Of a stretch of 64,000 nt of DNA, positions 23,815-32,108 are shown one piece after another. Made by a program: the position numbers and the translations under genes. The stretch is from Clostridium beijerinckii HUN142. Its GTDB lineage: Bacteria > Bacillota > Clostridia > Clostridiales > Clostridiaceae. Under the pieces are notes generated by a model, which worked only from the letters and a program-made list of their open reading frames with translations, ran no database searches and was not told the DNA's origin. The stretch lies in assembly GCF_000621745.1 (NCBI RefSeq), contig NZ_JHXK01000010.1, positions 183,394-247,393 of the forward strand, written 5' to 3'. How positions within the stretch are numbered: position 1 is the first letter of the stretch; every line of letters starts with the position of its first letter.

Positions 23815-26349
23815 ATGGAAATATTAGAGTTGAAAAAGAATTTTTATTGGACAGGGGTCTTAGATCCTGGTTTAAAAGTATTTGATATAGTTATGGAGAC
23901 AGAGTTTGGAACATCTTATAATTCCTACTTACTTAAAACAGGTGAAAAAACTATATTATTTGAAACTGCTAAAGCCAAGTTTTGGGATGGGTATTTAAGT
24001 GCATTAAATAAATTAGTTGATATTAATGATATTGATTATATCGTAGTAAATCATACAGAACCAGATCATGCAGGAAGTATAGAAAAACTTATTGAAATCA
24101 ATCCTAATATCAAAATAGTTGGGACACAAGTTGCTATAGGATTTCTAAAGAATATTGTAAATCGTGATTTTTATAGTATAACAGTAAAAGAAAATGATAC
24201 TTTAGAATTAGGAGATAAAACATTACGTTTCATGTTTTTGCCTAACTTACATTGGCCAGATACAATGTATACATATATTGAAGAGGATAAAACACTGATA
24301 ACTTGTGATTCGTTTGGGTCTCACTATAGTTTTGATGAAATATTATTGAGTAAGGTTAAAGATAATGAGGGGTACTTAAGAGCTACTAAATATTACTTTG
24401 ATTGCATTATTGGGCCTTTTAAGACGCCATATATGGTTAAAGCACTAGATAGAATTAAAGATTTAGATATTGATATGATATGCACTGGACATGGTCCAGT
24501 TATAGATTGTAGAATTGATGAAATTATAGAACTTTATAAAAAATGGTGTACTGTAGTTAATCCTAACCCAAGAAAAACAGTAATTATACCTTATGTTAGT
24601 GCGTATGGATATACTAAAGAGTTAGCGGGCAAGATATCGGAAGGTATTAAAGATAGTGGGGATATAGATGTAAGATCGTACGATTTAGTAGAAGAAGATA
24701 AGGAAAAAGTAGTTGAAGAATTAGGATTCGCTGACGGAATTTTATTTGGAACACCTACTATAGTTGGTGAGGCTTTAGAACCAATTTGGGATTTAACTAT
24801 AAAGATGTTTGCCAGAACACATGGAGGAAAACTTGCTAGTGCTTTTGGAAGTTATGGATGGAGCGGTGAAGGAGTTCCTCACATTATAGAAAGATTAAAG
24901 CAACTTAGGATGAAGGTTTTGGATGATGGATTCAGAATCAAATTTAAGCCTAGTGATAGTGAATTAAGTGAGGCTTATGACTACGGATATAATTTTGGAT
25001 GTATACTTCAAAATAAAGAAAATCCAAAGAAAAAATCGGCAAAAAGAACATTAGTAAAATGTTTAGTATGTGGAGAAATATTTGATTCAAGTCTTGAAAT
25101 ATGTCCAGTTTGCGGTGTAGGAAAAGAAAATTTTGTACCAGTTGAAATGGATGATAGTAATTATAAAAATAATACAAATGAGATTTATCTAATTATTGGA
25201 AACGGAGCAGCCGGTATAAGCGCTGCAACGGCCATAAGAGAAAGAAATGAAACATGTTCTATAGTATTAGTTTCTAATGAAAATGTGCTAGGTTATAATC
25301 GTCCAATGCTTACAAAGTCAATGATAGCTAAATTTAATTCAAAACAAATTGCAGTTCATGATGAAGCTTGGTATAAAGAAAATAATATTACAAATGTTCT
25401 TGATAGAGAGTTAATTGAGATAAATACTAAGGATAAAGAGGCGCTTTTTAAAGATGGAATTAAATTAAAGTATGATAAATGTATATATGCTTTAGGAGCT
25501 GAATGCTTTGTTCCACCAATTCCAGGGAAAGATAAGGAAGAAGTTATAGCAATTCGTAGACTTTCTGATACAGATAAAATTACAGAATTGCTGCCAAAGG
25601 TAGAGAATGCAGTTGTAATAGGTGGAGGAGTTCTTGGTCTTGAAGCTGCATGGGAATTAACAAAAGCAAAATGCAAGGTTACAGTATTAGAGCTTGCTGA
25701 TAAATTAATGGGACGTCAATTAGATTGTGAAGGCGGAAGATTTCTCGAAGAAATAATTAAAGATAAAGGAATTGACGTGAGATTAGGCGTGAAAATTCAT
25801 GAGATAGAAGGTGAAAATTCAGTTACTGGAGTTAGAATTAATGGAGGAGAAGTTATTGCAGCTGATTTAGTTGTTATATCTTGTGGTATTGTACCTAATT
25901 CTAAAATAGCTCAGAAAGCAGGAATTGATGCTAACAGAGCAATAATAGTAAATGAAAAAATGGAGACTAATGTTTCTGGTATTTATGCATGTGGAGATTG
26001 TGCAGAATATGATGGAATAAACTATGGAATATGGCCACAAGCTATAGAAATGGGAAAAGTAGCAGGTGCTAATGCAGCAGGAGATTCATTAACTTATGAG
26101 ACAGTAGATGCAGCATTAACATTTAATGGAGCTAATACTTCATTATATGCAATTGGTGACAATGGTAAAAATCCAGAAATTCAATATAAAACAGTTGAAT
26201 TTAAAGATCCAGTTAAAAAGACATATACAAAATATTATTTTGCAAACAATCGTTTATGCGGAGCTATTTTAATTGGAGATACTAGTAATTTGGCGAAAGT
26301 GACTCAAGATGTAAAAGAAAGTAGATTATTTAAAGACATGTTTAAATAG
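23815..26349 (+). CDS. Flavodiiron-rubredoxin-NAD(P)H:rubredoxin reductase fusion (class F type)
   Basis: An 844-residue three-part enzyme that can take electrons from NAD(P)H to O2 or NO by itself. Residues 1-400 are a flavodiiron core (H80, E82, D84, H85 in NHTEPDHAGS). A short-spaced rubredoxin follows, with C416, C419, C430 and C433 in CLVC and CPVC separated by only ten residues, against over twenty in ordinary rubredoxin. From about 455 an FAD/NAD reductase begins with LIIGNGAAGISAA and has VIGGGVLGLEAA and YACGDCAEY. This architecture matches the class F flavodiiron proteins known from Clostridioides difficile. GGGAGGAA precedes the ATG. It is a paralogue of the gene at 20915. Confidence 0.95.
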   Translation: MEILELKKNFYWTGVLDPGLKVFDIVMETEFGTSYNSYLLKTGEKTILFETAKAKFWDGYLSALNKLVDINDIDYIVVNHTEPDHAGSIEKLIEINPNIKIVGTQVAIGFLKNIVNRDFYSITVKENDTLELGDKTLRFMFLPNLHWPDTMYTYIEEDKTLITCDSFGSHYSFDEILLSKVKDNEGYLRATKYYFDCIIGPFKTPYMVKALDRIKDLDIDMICTGHGPVIDCRIDEIIELYKKWCTVVNPNPRKTVIIPYVSAYGYTKELAGKISEGIKDSGDIDVRSYDLVEEDKEKVVEELGFADGILFGTPTIVGEALEPIWDLTIKMFARTHGGKLASAFGSYGWSGEGVPHIIERLKQLRMKVLDDGFRIKFKPSDSELSEAYDYGYNFGCILQNKENPKKKSAKRTLVKCLVCGEIFDSSLEICPVCGVGKENFVPVEMDDSNYKNNTNEIYLIIGNGAAGISAATAIRERNETCSIVLVSNENVLGYNRPMLTKSMIAKFNSKQIAVHDEAWYKENNITNVLDRELIEINTKDKEALFKDGIKLKYDKCIYALGAECFVPPIPGKDKEEVIAIRRLSDTDKITELLPKVENAVVIGGGVLGLEAAWELTKAKCKVTVLELADKLMGRQLDCEGGRFLEEIIKDKGIDVRLGVKIHEIEGENSVTGVRINGGEVIAADLVVISCGIVPNSKIAQKAGIDANRAIIVNEKMETNVSGIYACGDCAEYDGINYGIWPQAIEMGKVAGANAAGDSLTYETVDAALTFNGANTSLYAIGDNGKNPEIQYKTVEFKDPVKKTYTKYYFANNRLCGAILIGDTSNLAKVTQDVKESRLFKDMFK

Positions 26350-26411
26350 AATTTTAAGATAATTCAAATTTGGAGATAACGGAATTAATTTGAGTTTGAT
26401 TATTTTATTCT

Positions 26412-26447
26412 AAAGCTGCCGACGAAAGTTGGCAGCTTTTAATTTTT
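26412..26447 (+). terminator. Terminator after the flavodiiron fusion gene
   Basis: AAAGCTGCC (26412-26420) pairs with GGCAGCTTT (26431-26439), followed by TAATTTTT. The rest of the 336-base gap to 26685 is AT-rich; AAGCAGT and ACTGCTT near 26617-26652 can form a weak hairpin, and I see nothing else. Confidence 0.85.
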
Positions 26448-26685
26448 GAATTACAGATTTGATGGAGGTTATAGAAATATGAATTAAGTTTTAGCATAAA
26501 AGTATTCTATTGGAATGAAAAAATTTACATAATGGAATTTAATGTTGATTAAGTAAAATTACTTTACTGAGTAATTGGTAATAATAATAAAATAAAAAAA
26601 TTAGAGAGTAGCTTTAGTAAAAAGCAGTTAACTTTAATGGGAGGTACTGCTTCTTCTTTAGTATTTTAATATAAGGATTGATCAA

Positions 26686-27204
26686 ATGAAACTTAAAGTG
26701 CTTGAAATTGTGTTATTTAGTGTATTAGGAAGTTTGCTTTCAGTGTCGCAAATAGTATTGAGTTTTCTTCCCAATATTGAGGTTGTGACTTTACTTATAA
26801 TATTGTTCTCAATTGTTTATGAACAGAAAGCTATTTATATAGTTTTTGTTTTTATAGTTACCATGGGATTAATTTACGGTTTCGGATTGTGGTGGATAGG
26901 ATATCTAATATTATGGCCGCTATTAAGTATATCAACTTGTATAGTTAGAAAGTTTATTGAAGGAAGGTATTTAATTTTGTCAATTTATTCAGGAATATTT
27001 GGATTACTATTTGGATTCTTCTATGCTATACCGAATATAATTTTTATAGGATTGAATGAGGGGATAGCTTTTTGGATATCAGGAATTGAATTCGATATAA
27101 TTCACGGAATCGGAAATTATTTCATAATGATGTTTTTTGGAGAAAAATTGATTGGTTTATTAAATAAGCTAAGCAGTAAATATTTAGCTAGTATAAAGAA
27201 TTAA
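26686..27204 (+). CDS. Small integral membrane protein, ECF-transporter S-component-like
   Basis: A 172-residue protein made almost wholly of membrane helices (about five or six). The segment SFLPNIEVVTLLIILFSIVY near the N-terminus and the glycine/aromatic pattern GFGLWWIGYLILWPLL resemble S components of energy-coupling-factor vitamin transporters, which bind a substrate and use a shared ECF module. No substrate can be named from sequence, and no riboswitch was recognised upstream. It stands alone. The ATG at 26686 has only a weak site (AAGGATTG). Family placement is moderate; a membrane protein is certain. Confidence 0.65.
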   Translation: MKLKVLEIVLFSVLGSLLSVSQIVLSFLPNIEVVTLLIILFSIVYEQKAIYIVFVFIVTMGLIYGFGLWWIGYLILWPLLSISTCIVRKFIEGRYLILSIYSGIFGLLFGFFYAIPNIIFIGLNEGIAFWISGIEFDIIHGIGNYFIMMFFGEKLIGLLNKLSSKYLASIKN

Positions 27205-27234
27205 TCAGCAAAGAATAGATGATCTTGTTTAAAG

Positions 27235-27266
27235 TTAGGTTATTGTTATAATGCACAATAACCTAA
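27235..27266 (+). terminator. Hairpin after the ECF S-like gene
   Basis: TTAGGTTATTGT (27235-27246) and ACAATAACCTAA (27255-27266) form a perfect 12-bp stem with an eight-base loop. No T-run follows on this strand, so termination efficiency is doubtful. Confidence 0.6.
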
Positions 27267-27546
27267 ACAAATTAAAAAAGCAAAATATTTAGAATAGTTG
27301 TTATTATACTATTAAAATGTAAGTTTCCAGCGCTTAATAATATTGAATTAATGAAAAAGTCTGGCATCAGTGGCAGTTTTATTTAACAGAAGGCATAGAT
27401 CATTAAAAGTTGTCTGTAGTATTGGAATTCAACTAATAAAGTGGAATATAAGATTTAAATTATTGAGTTTATTGTTCAAATACACAAAAAAAAATGTCAA
27501 GTAAACAATATCAAGGTCTTACTAAATATATTATTATGTATATGTT

Positions 27547-27577
27547 AGTAAACGTTAACTCGGTTACACGGTATAAT
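27547..27577 (+). promoter_or_regulatory. Promoter of the gntP gene with a cre-like operator
   Basis: AGTAAACGTTAACT (27547-27560) fits the catabolite-response consensus TGWAANCGNTNWCA at nearly every position and lies over the expected -35 region, 11 bases before TATAAT (27572-27577). CcpA bound here would block transcription, giving glucose repression of the glycerate genes (inference). The remainder of the 417-base gap holds nothing I recognise. Confidence 0.5.
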
Positions 27578-27621
27578 AAAGTATAAATTTGTATAATTAT
27601 TAAATTTGAGGAGGAAGTAAA

Positions 27622-28908
27622 ATGGCAATTATTCATTGGAGTGGAGCGATTATCGGATTAGTAATCGCTATAATACTAATTTTAAGGAAAGTGAATCCTG
27701 TATATGCACTTTTTGGAGGGGCTGTTATAGGCGGATTAATTGGTGGAGCAAGTTTAGCTAATACAGCACAAGCTATCATTGAAGGTACGAATAGTGTAAT
27801 GGGGGCAGTTGTTCGTGTAATAGCAGCAGGAGTGCTTGCAGGTGTACTAATTGAATCTGGAGCAGCAGAAAAAATTGCTGAGACTATAGTAGAAAAACTT
27901 GGAGAGAAAAAGGTTCTTTTAGCAATTGCGCTATCAAGTATGATAATCACAGCGGTTGGAGTTTTTATACCGGTTACAGTTATTATAGTTGCACCGATAG
28001 CACTTCCTGTGGCTAGAAAAGTTGGAATCACTAAGTCATCTATACTTTTAGCTATGATAGGAGGAGGTAAGGCTGGAAACATAATTTCTCCAAATCCTAA
28101 TACAATTGCGGTAGCTAAGGGATTTAATGTTGAATTAGCACAGGTAATGATAGGGGCATTTATACCAGCTGTAATTGGGCTTATAGTTACATATTTTGTT
28201 GCAACGTTAATTAGTAAAAAAGGAGAAATGATTAAAGAGTCAGAAATACCAACTAGAGTAGATAACAAGATAAAACCAAGTTTTGGAAGGGCAATGGTGG
28301 CACCAATAGTTGCTGTAATATTATTAGCACTTAATCCTGTAGCAAATATGTTGCACATGAAATTCTTAGCAACTATTCAAATAGATGCAATGTATATATT
28401 GCCTATAGCAGGATTAGTTGGATTGTTTGCAATGGGACAACGTAATAAGATTCTTGAGTATACAACATCAGGATTAAATAGAATGACGCCAACTGTGATG
28501 ATATTAATTGGTGCAGGAGCAATAGCAGGTATTATTTCTAAATCAAATCTAAGTGATGCGGTAGTATACTGTATTCAACAAACAGGAATTTCAGGAATGT
28601 TTTTGGCACCTATATCAGGTATATTGATGGCAGCAGCTACGGCTTCAACATCTACAGGTGCGATTGTAGCGACAGGAACTTTTGCCAAAGCAATACTAGC
28701 TGTTGGTGTTGCGCCTTTAAGTGCAGCAATTATGATCAATACAGGAGCTGTAGTTATCGATCATCTACCTCATGGAAACTTCTTTCATGCGTCAGCGGAT
28801 GCAGTAAAAATGAATATAAAAGAACGTATGAAATTAATGCCGTATGAATCTATAGTTGGAGGATCTATGGTTATTGTATCAATAATAATATACGGTTTTA
28901 TAAGATAA
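27622..28908 (+). CDS. GntP-family permease (gluconate/glycerate type)
   Basis: A 428-residue inner-membrane carrier of the GntP family with about twelve hydrophobic segments. Characteristic pieces are RKVNPVYALFGGAVIGGLIG near the start, GKAGNIISPNPNTIAVAKGF in the middle and the C-terminal INTGAVVIDHLPHGNFFHAS. GAGGAGGAAG precedes the ATG. The next gene, 75 bases on with no terminator between, is glycerate kinase, so the carried substrate is most likely glycerate or a related sugar acid taken up with protons. Substrate is inferred from context. Confidence 0.88.
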   Translation: MAIIHWSGAIIGLVIAIILILRKVNPVYALFGGAVIGGLIGGASLANTAQAIIEGTNSVMGAVVRVIAAGVLAGVLIESGAAEKIAETIVEKLGEKKVLLAIALSSMIITAVGVFIPVTVIIVAPIALPVARKVGITKSSILLAMIGGGKAGNIISPNPNTIAVAKGFNVELAQVMIGAFIPAVIGLIVTYFVATLISKKGEMIKESEIPTRVDNKIKPSFGRAMVAPIVAVILLALNPVANMLHMKFLATIQIDAMYILPIAGLVGLFAMGQRNKILEYTTSGLNRMTPTVMILIGAGAIAGIISKSNLSDAVVYCIQQTGISGMFLAPISGILMAAATASTSTGAIVATGTFAKAILAVGVAPLSAAIMINTGAVVIDHLPHGNFFHASADAVKMNIKERMKLMPYESIVGGSMVIVSIIIYGFIR

Positions 28909-28983
28909 TAAGATAAATATAAGTAAAATTCATTCAATTTAGCAATCTCACAAAATATAAAAATTTAGTTAGGAGCGTTGAAA

Positions 28984-30126
28984 ATGAAAAAAGATTTAGT
29001 TATTGTATTAGCACCTGATTCTTTTAAAGAGAGCATGACAGCAAAAGAAGCTTGCGAGGCAATGGAAAGAGGAATAAAAAAAGCAAATAGTAATATAAAA
29101 TGCTTACATGTGCCTATGGCTGATGGTGGAGAAGGAACTATGCAGTCATTAGTAGATGCTACTAATGGAGAAATATATTCATTAAAGGTAATGGGGCCCC
29201 TTGGTAATGAAGTAGAAGCACAGTATGGTATTTTGGGAGATAAAGAAATAGGGATATTGGAAATGGCTAGTGCAAGCGGAATACATTTAGTGCCACAAGA
29301 GCAAAGGAATCCTTTACGAACTACCACTTATGGTACTGGACAGCTTATAAAAGCGTGTTTAGATAGAGGTGTAAAAAAACTATTAATAGGTATTGGAGGA
29401 AGCGCTACTAATGATGGTGGGGCAGGAGTTATACAAGCACTTGGAGGAAAACTATTAGATGATAAAGGTAATGAATTAGCTCTTGGTGGTGGAGAATTAG
29501 GAAAACTAAAGAGTTTAGATTTAAAGAACTTTGATCAAAGATTAAAAGAAGTTGTAATTGAGGTAGCCTGTGACGTTAATAATCCTCTTTGCGGTGAAAA
29601 AGGAGCTTCGAATGTATTTGGACCACAAAAGGGAGCAACACAGGAAATGATAGAAATATTAGATAATAATTTAAGACATTATGCAGACGTAATAAAAAAA
29701 GAATTGGGAAAAGATGTTTTAAATGAACCAGGAGCTGGAGCAGCTGGAGGACTTGGAGCTGGACTTATGGCATTTCTAAATGGAACTCTTAAAAAAGGTA
29801 TTGAAATGGTGATAGAATATGCGTCATTAGAAGAAAAAGTGAAAGAAGCAGACATGGTATGGACTGGAGAAGGAAGTATAGATTTTCAAACTCAATACGG
29901 TAAAACACCTTTAGGGGTTGCTACAATTGCTAAAAAACATAATAAACCAGTAATTGCATTAGCGGGAAGAGTTGGCGAAGACATAGATGTTCTATATGAA
30001 AGTGGAATAGATTCAATATTTGGAATAACTAAGGGTGCAACTTCTTTAGAAGAAGCTTTAGTAAAAGGTCAGGAGAATATTGAAAAGACTGCTGAAAACA
30101 TAGTAAGACTTATGAATATACTTTAA
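28984..30126 (+). CDS. glxK: Glycerate kinase
   Basis: A 380-residue type-1 glycerate kinase (GarK/GlxK family) that phosphorylates D-glycerate, giving 2-phosphoglycerate for glycolysis. Motifs seen are LAPDSFKESMTAKEA at the N-terminus, PMADGGEGT, IGIGGSATNDGGAG, GAGAAGGLGAGLM and VWTGEGSIDFQTQYGKTP. I start at ATG 28984 with TTAGGAGCG upstream; an in-frame TTG at 28978 lies too close to it. It is in an operon with the permease and is closed by a terminator; a CdaR-type regulator follows separately. Confidence 0.93.
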   Translation: MKKDLVIVLAPDSFKESMTAKEACEAMERGIKKANSNIKCLHVPMADGGEGTMQSLVDATNGEIYSLKVMGPLGNEVEAQYGILGDKEIGILEMASASGIHLVPQEQRNPLRTTTYGTGQLIKACLDRGVKKLLIGIGGSATNDGGAGVIQALGGKLLDDKGNELALGGGELGKLKSLDLKNFDQRLKEVVIEVACDVNNPLCGEKGASNVFGPQKGATQEMIEILDNNLRHYADVIKKELGKDVLNEPGAGAAGGLGAGLMAFLNGTLKKGIEMVIEYASLEEKVKEADMVWTGEGSIDFQTQYGKTPLGVATIAKKHNKPVIALAGRVGEDIDVLYESGIDSIFGITKGATSLEEALVKGQENIEKTAENIVRLMNIL

Positions 30127-30150
30127 TTAATTCAATATAGGTATAATATT

Positions 30151-30187
30151 AAAAGTGCGTTTTATTTTAAGACGCACTTTTAATTTA
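30151..30187 (+). terminator. Terminator of the glycerate operon
   Basis: AAAAGTGCGT (30151-30160) and ACGCACTTTT (30172-30181) form a perfect stem, followed by AATTTAT. The A-rich 5' arm would also let it stop transcription from the other side. Confidence 0.85.
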
Positions 30188-30224
30188 TATATGTTGCTAT
30201 AGATATCTAAACTATAAATTAGAC

Positions 30225-30510
30225 TTATTATGTAGAAATATCTTCATAGCTTTTCGGAACAACTATTATATATGGAATAAATCAGAACTATGTATTATAG
30301 GTTCACTTATTGATTTGATGATCTAATTGTTATATAGTTAGCTTTGTTTTATTTTTAAAAAGTATCATAATAAGTAGTATATAGATAAATAATTTAGAAA
30401 TTAGGTTTATACTTTGCAATAAGTACATATTAGAAAGTAGAAATATTTTTATAGTTCTGTAGAATAACAATGTTTTTACTTTCGCTAGAACTCATATTAT
30501 AAGTTGTTTA
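30225..30510. repeat. Diverged direct duplication upstream of cdaR
   Basis: Two segments about 85 bases long, 30225-30310 and 30427-30510, start with GTAGAAATAT (at 30232 and 30437) and end with AGAACT, TATTATA and GTT followed by TTAT. They are about 205 bases apart and otherwise diverged. They fill most of the 453-base gap between glycerate kinase and cdaR and contain no gene. They could be paired control regions or an old duplication. Confidence 0.4.
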
Positions 30511-30579
30511 TCTATAGTATATTGAAAAAATGCTTTGTGTTTTTATAATATAATTATAGCCTAGAAAGGAATGAGTGAT

Positions 30580-31608
30580 ATGACGCTATCTAAAACCATA
30601 GCACAAAAAATTGTTTTAGAAATGATGAATGTAATTCCTTACAATATAAATGTTATGGATGAGAATGGAATAATCATAGGCAGTGGAGATATTAAGCGAA
30701 TAGGGAATGTACATGAGGGAGCTAGGGAAGCGATAGATAATCAACAAATAAACGAAGTGTATGAAGAAGATTATAGAATGAAACCTGGAGTTAACGAACC
30801 TATTATTATCAACAATAAAGTAATAGGAGTCATAGGAATAACTGGGCATCCAGATGAGGTAAGAAGATTTAGCAAGCTTGTCCGTGTAACAGCAGTTTTA
30901 TTAATAGAACAATCTAAAGCAGATGAGGAGATTCAGAATAAAAGGTTAAATATGCAGAAATTTTATAATGAACTAGCTCATAGAAAAACAAAATACGATG
31001 AAAGTTTCCATCAAAGAGCTAAAAGTTATGGGATAGATCTTACGAAAAAATGCAGCGTTATTCTTGTAGATGGAAATATAAATTCGCGAAGTTTTAAAAT
31101 ATTATATCAGAAGTATTCGAATTATAGTGAGGTTAATAATAGAATAGCGTTTTTCGTTACATCTAGGGATTTATATAATACATTGTTAGAAAACTTGAAA
31201 ATAAATAAAGATGTAAATAGGATAAGCATTGGAGCAAAGGAAGATGTCGCAGCTATTTCACTAGAAAGTGCAGAATTAGCAATGGAATTTGGTGCAAAGA
31301 TAAAATCAGCAAGTTTAGTCTATAGCTATGATGACTTGAAATTTTTCATTAATTTATCTCATGATAATAAGCTACCTTTGGTATCAATGATGTCAAACCT
31401 TGATAAGACAGGAAATAAATTAGAACTTATTCAAACTATACAGGTATACATTGAGGAAAATGGCGATATTGGGAATGTGGCCAATAGGCTAAATATACAT
31501 AGAAATACTCTAAATTATAGGCTAGAAAAAATAAGAAAACTAACAGGAAAAAATCCGAAGAATTTATTAGAGTTATTCGAGCTATTATGCGGATTGATTT
31601 GGCGATAA
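30580..31608 (+). CDS. cdaR: CdaR-family sugar-diacid/glycerate regulator
   Basis: A 342-residue regulator. Residues about 1-130 form the sugar-diacid recognition domain (QKIVLEMMNVIPYNINVMDENG...VIGVIGITG), and the last 60 hold the PucR-type helix-turn-helix (VANRLNIHRNTLNYRLEKIRKLTG). I use ATG 30580 with AGAAAGGAATG upstream; the ATG at 30571 sits on top of that ribosome site. Family members such as CdaR activate glycerate and diacid genes when glycerate is present, so control of the gntP-glxK pair just upstream is likely. It has its own leader region with a diverged duplication. Confidence 0.9.
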   Translation: MTLSKTIAQKIVLEMMNVIPYNINVMDENGIIIGSGDIKRIGNVHEGAREAIDNQQINEVYEEDYRMKPGVNEPIIINNKVIGVIGITGHPDEVRRFSKLVRVTAVLLIEQSKADEEIQNKRLNMQKFYNELAHRKTKYDESFHQRAKSYGIDLTKKCSVILVDGNINSRSFKILYQKYSNYSEVNNRIAFFVTSRDLYNTLLENLKINKDVNRISIGAKEDVAAISLESAELAMEFGAKIKSASLVYSYDDLKFFINLSHDNKLPLVSMMSNLDKTGNKLELIQTIQVYIEENGDIGNVANRLNIHRNTLNYRLEKIRKLTGKNPKNLLELFELLCGLIWR

Positions 31609-31750
31609 GTATTTAATGTAGAGTTATTTAAATAAGAATAAATTAGATAAGGCTAGAAGTGATAGCAGATTTTTATTTAGAGTATTACTTTGATCACGTA
31701 GATGTTAATACATCAATTGCATTAGAAAATAATTTATAACTATAGAATAT

Positions 31751-31795
31751 AGCGTTTAACTTTTGAGATTAAAAAAGTTAAACGCTGTTTTGTGT
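31751..31795 (+). terminator. Terminator downstream of cdaR
   Basis: AGCGTTTAACTTTT (31751-31764) pairs with AAAAGTTAAACGCT (31773-31786), with GTTTTGTGTTT following. The stem is perfect over 14 bp. It lies 142 bases past the cdaR stop. Confidence 0.85.
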
Positions 31796-31860
31796 TTAAG
31801 ATTTTAACTATGTGGTATATACTAGTATTAAGGTATAATCAAAAATAACAAGTACATTTA

Positions 31861-32040
31861 CAAGGTCTGTTTTCCAGCATGGGAAGCTCGACTCACATGC
31901 ACTCGCTGAGTAAGTGATTCACACCCAATCATAGATTTGGGTTCTCTGCTCATCAGTAGATTGGGCTAATAGGTTTATTGTGAGATAGATCTACTTTCTT
32001 GCCTGATGAAGAATAATCGTGGCATTTTGGACTCGTTATT
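31861..32040. ncRNA. GC-rich structured island upstream of recQ, possible RNA or mobile-element relic
   Basis: About 180 bases much richer in G+C than the surrounding gap. Read on the minus strand, CATCA and GTAGAT pair with ATCTAC and TGATG to give a two-part stem, and ACCCAA with TTGGGT (31923-31942 on the plus strand) forms a separate hairpin; CACTCGCTGAGT adds a small one. No ORF spans it. I do not recognise a known riboswitch, 6S, SRP, tmRNA or RNase P core. Its nature and strand are open. Confidence 0.45.
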
Positions 32041-32108
32041 TTCTTTTATATGCCTAAAGAGAAATTTATAAGTAGAATTTATTATACATAAAAGAAAGGG
32101 AAGCAAAG

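Noticed and set aside
31861..32040. Known housekeeping RNA (6S, SRP RNA, tmRNA, RNase P)
   Set aside because: None of the conserved cores I know is visible; it is kept as an unidentified structured island.
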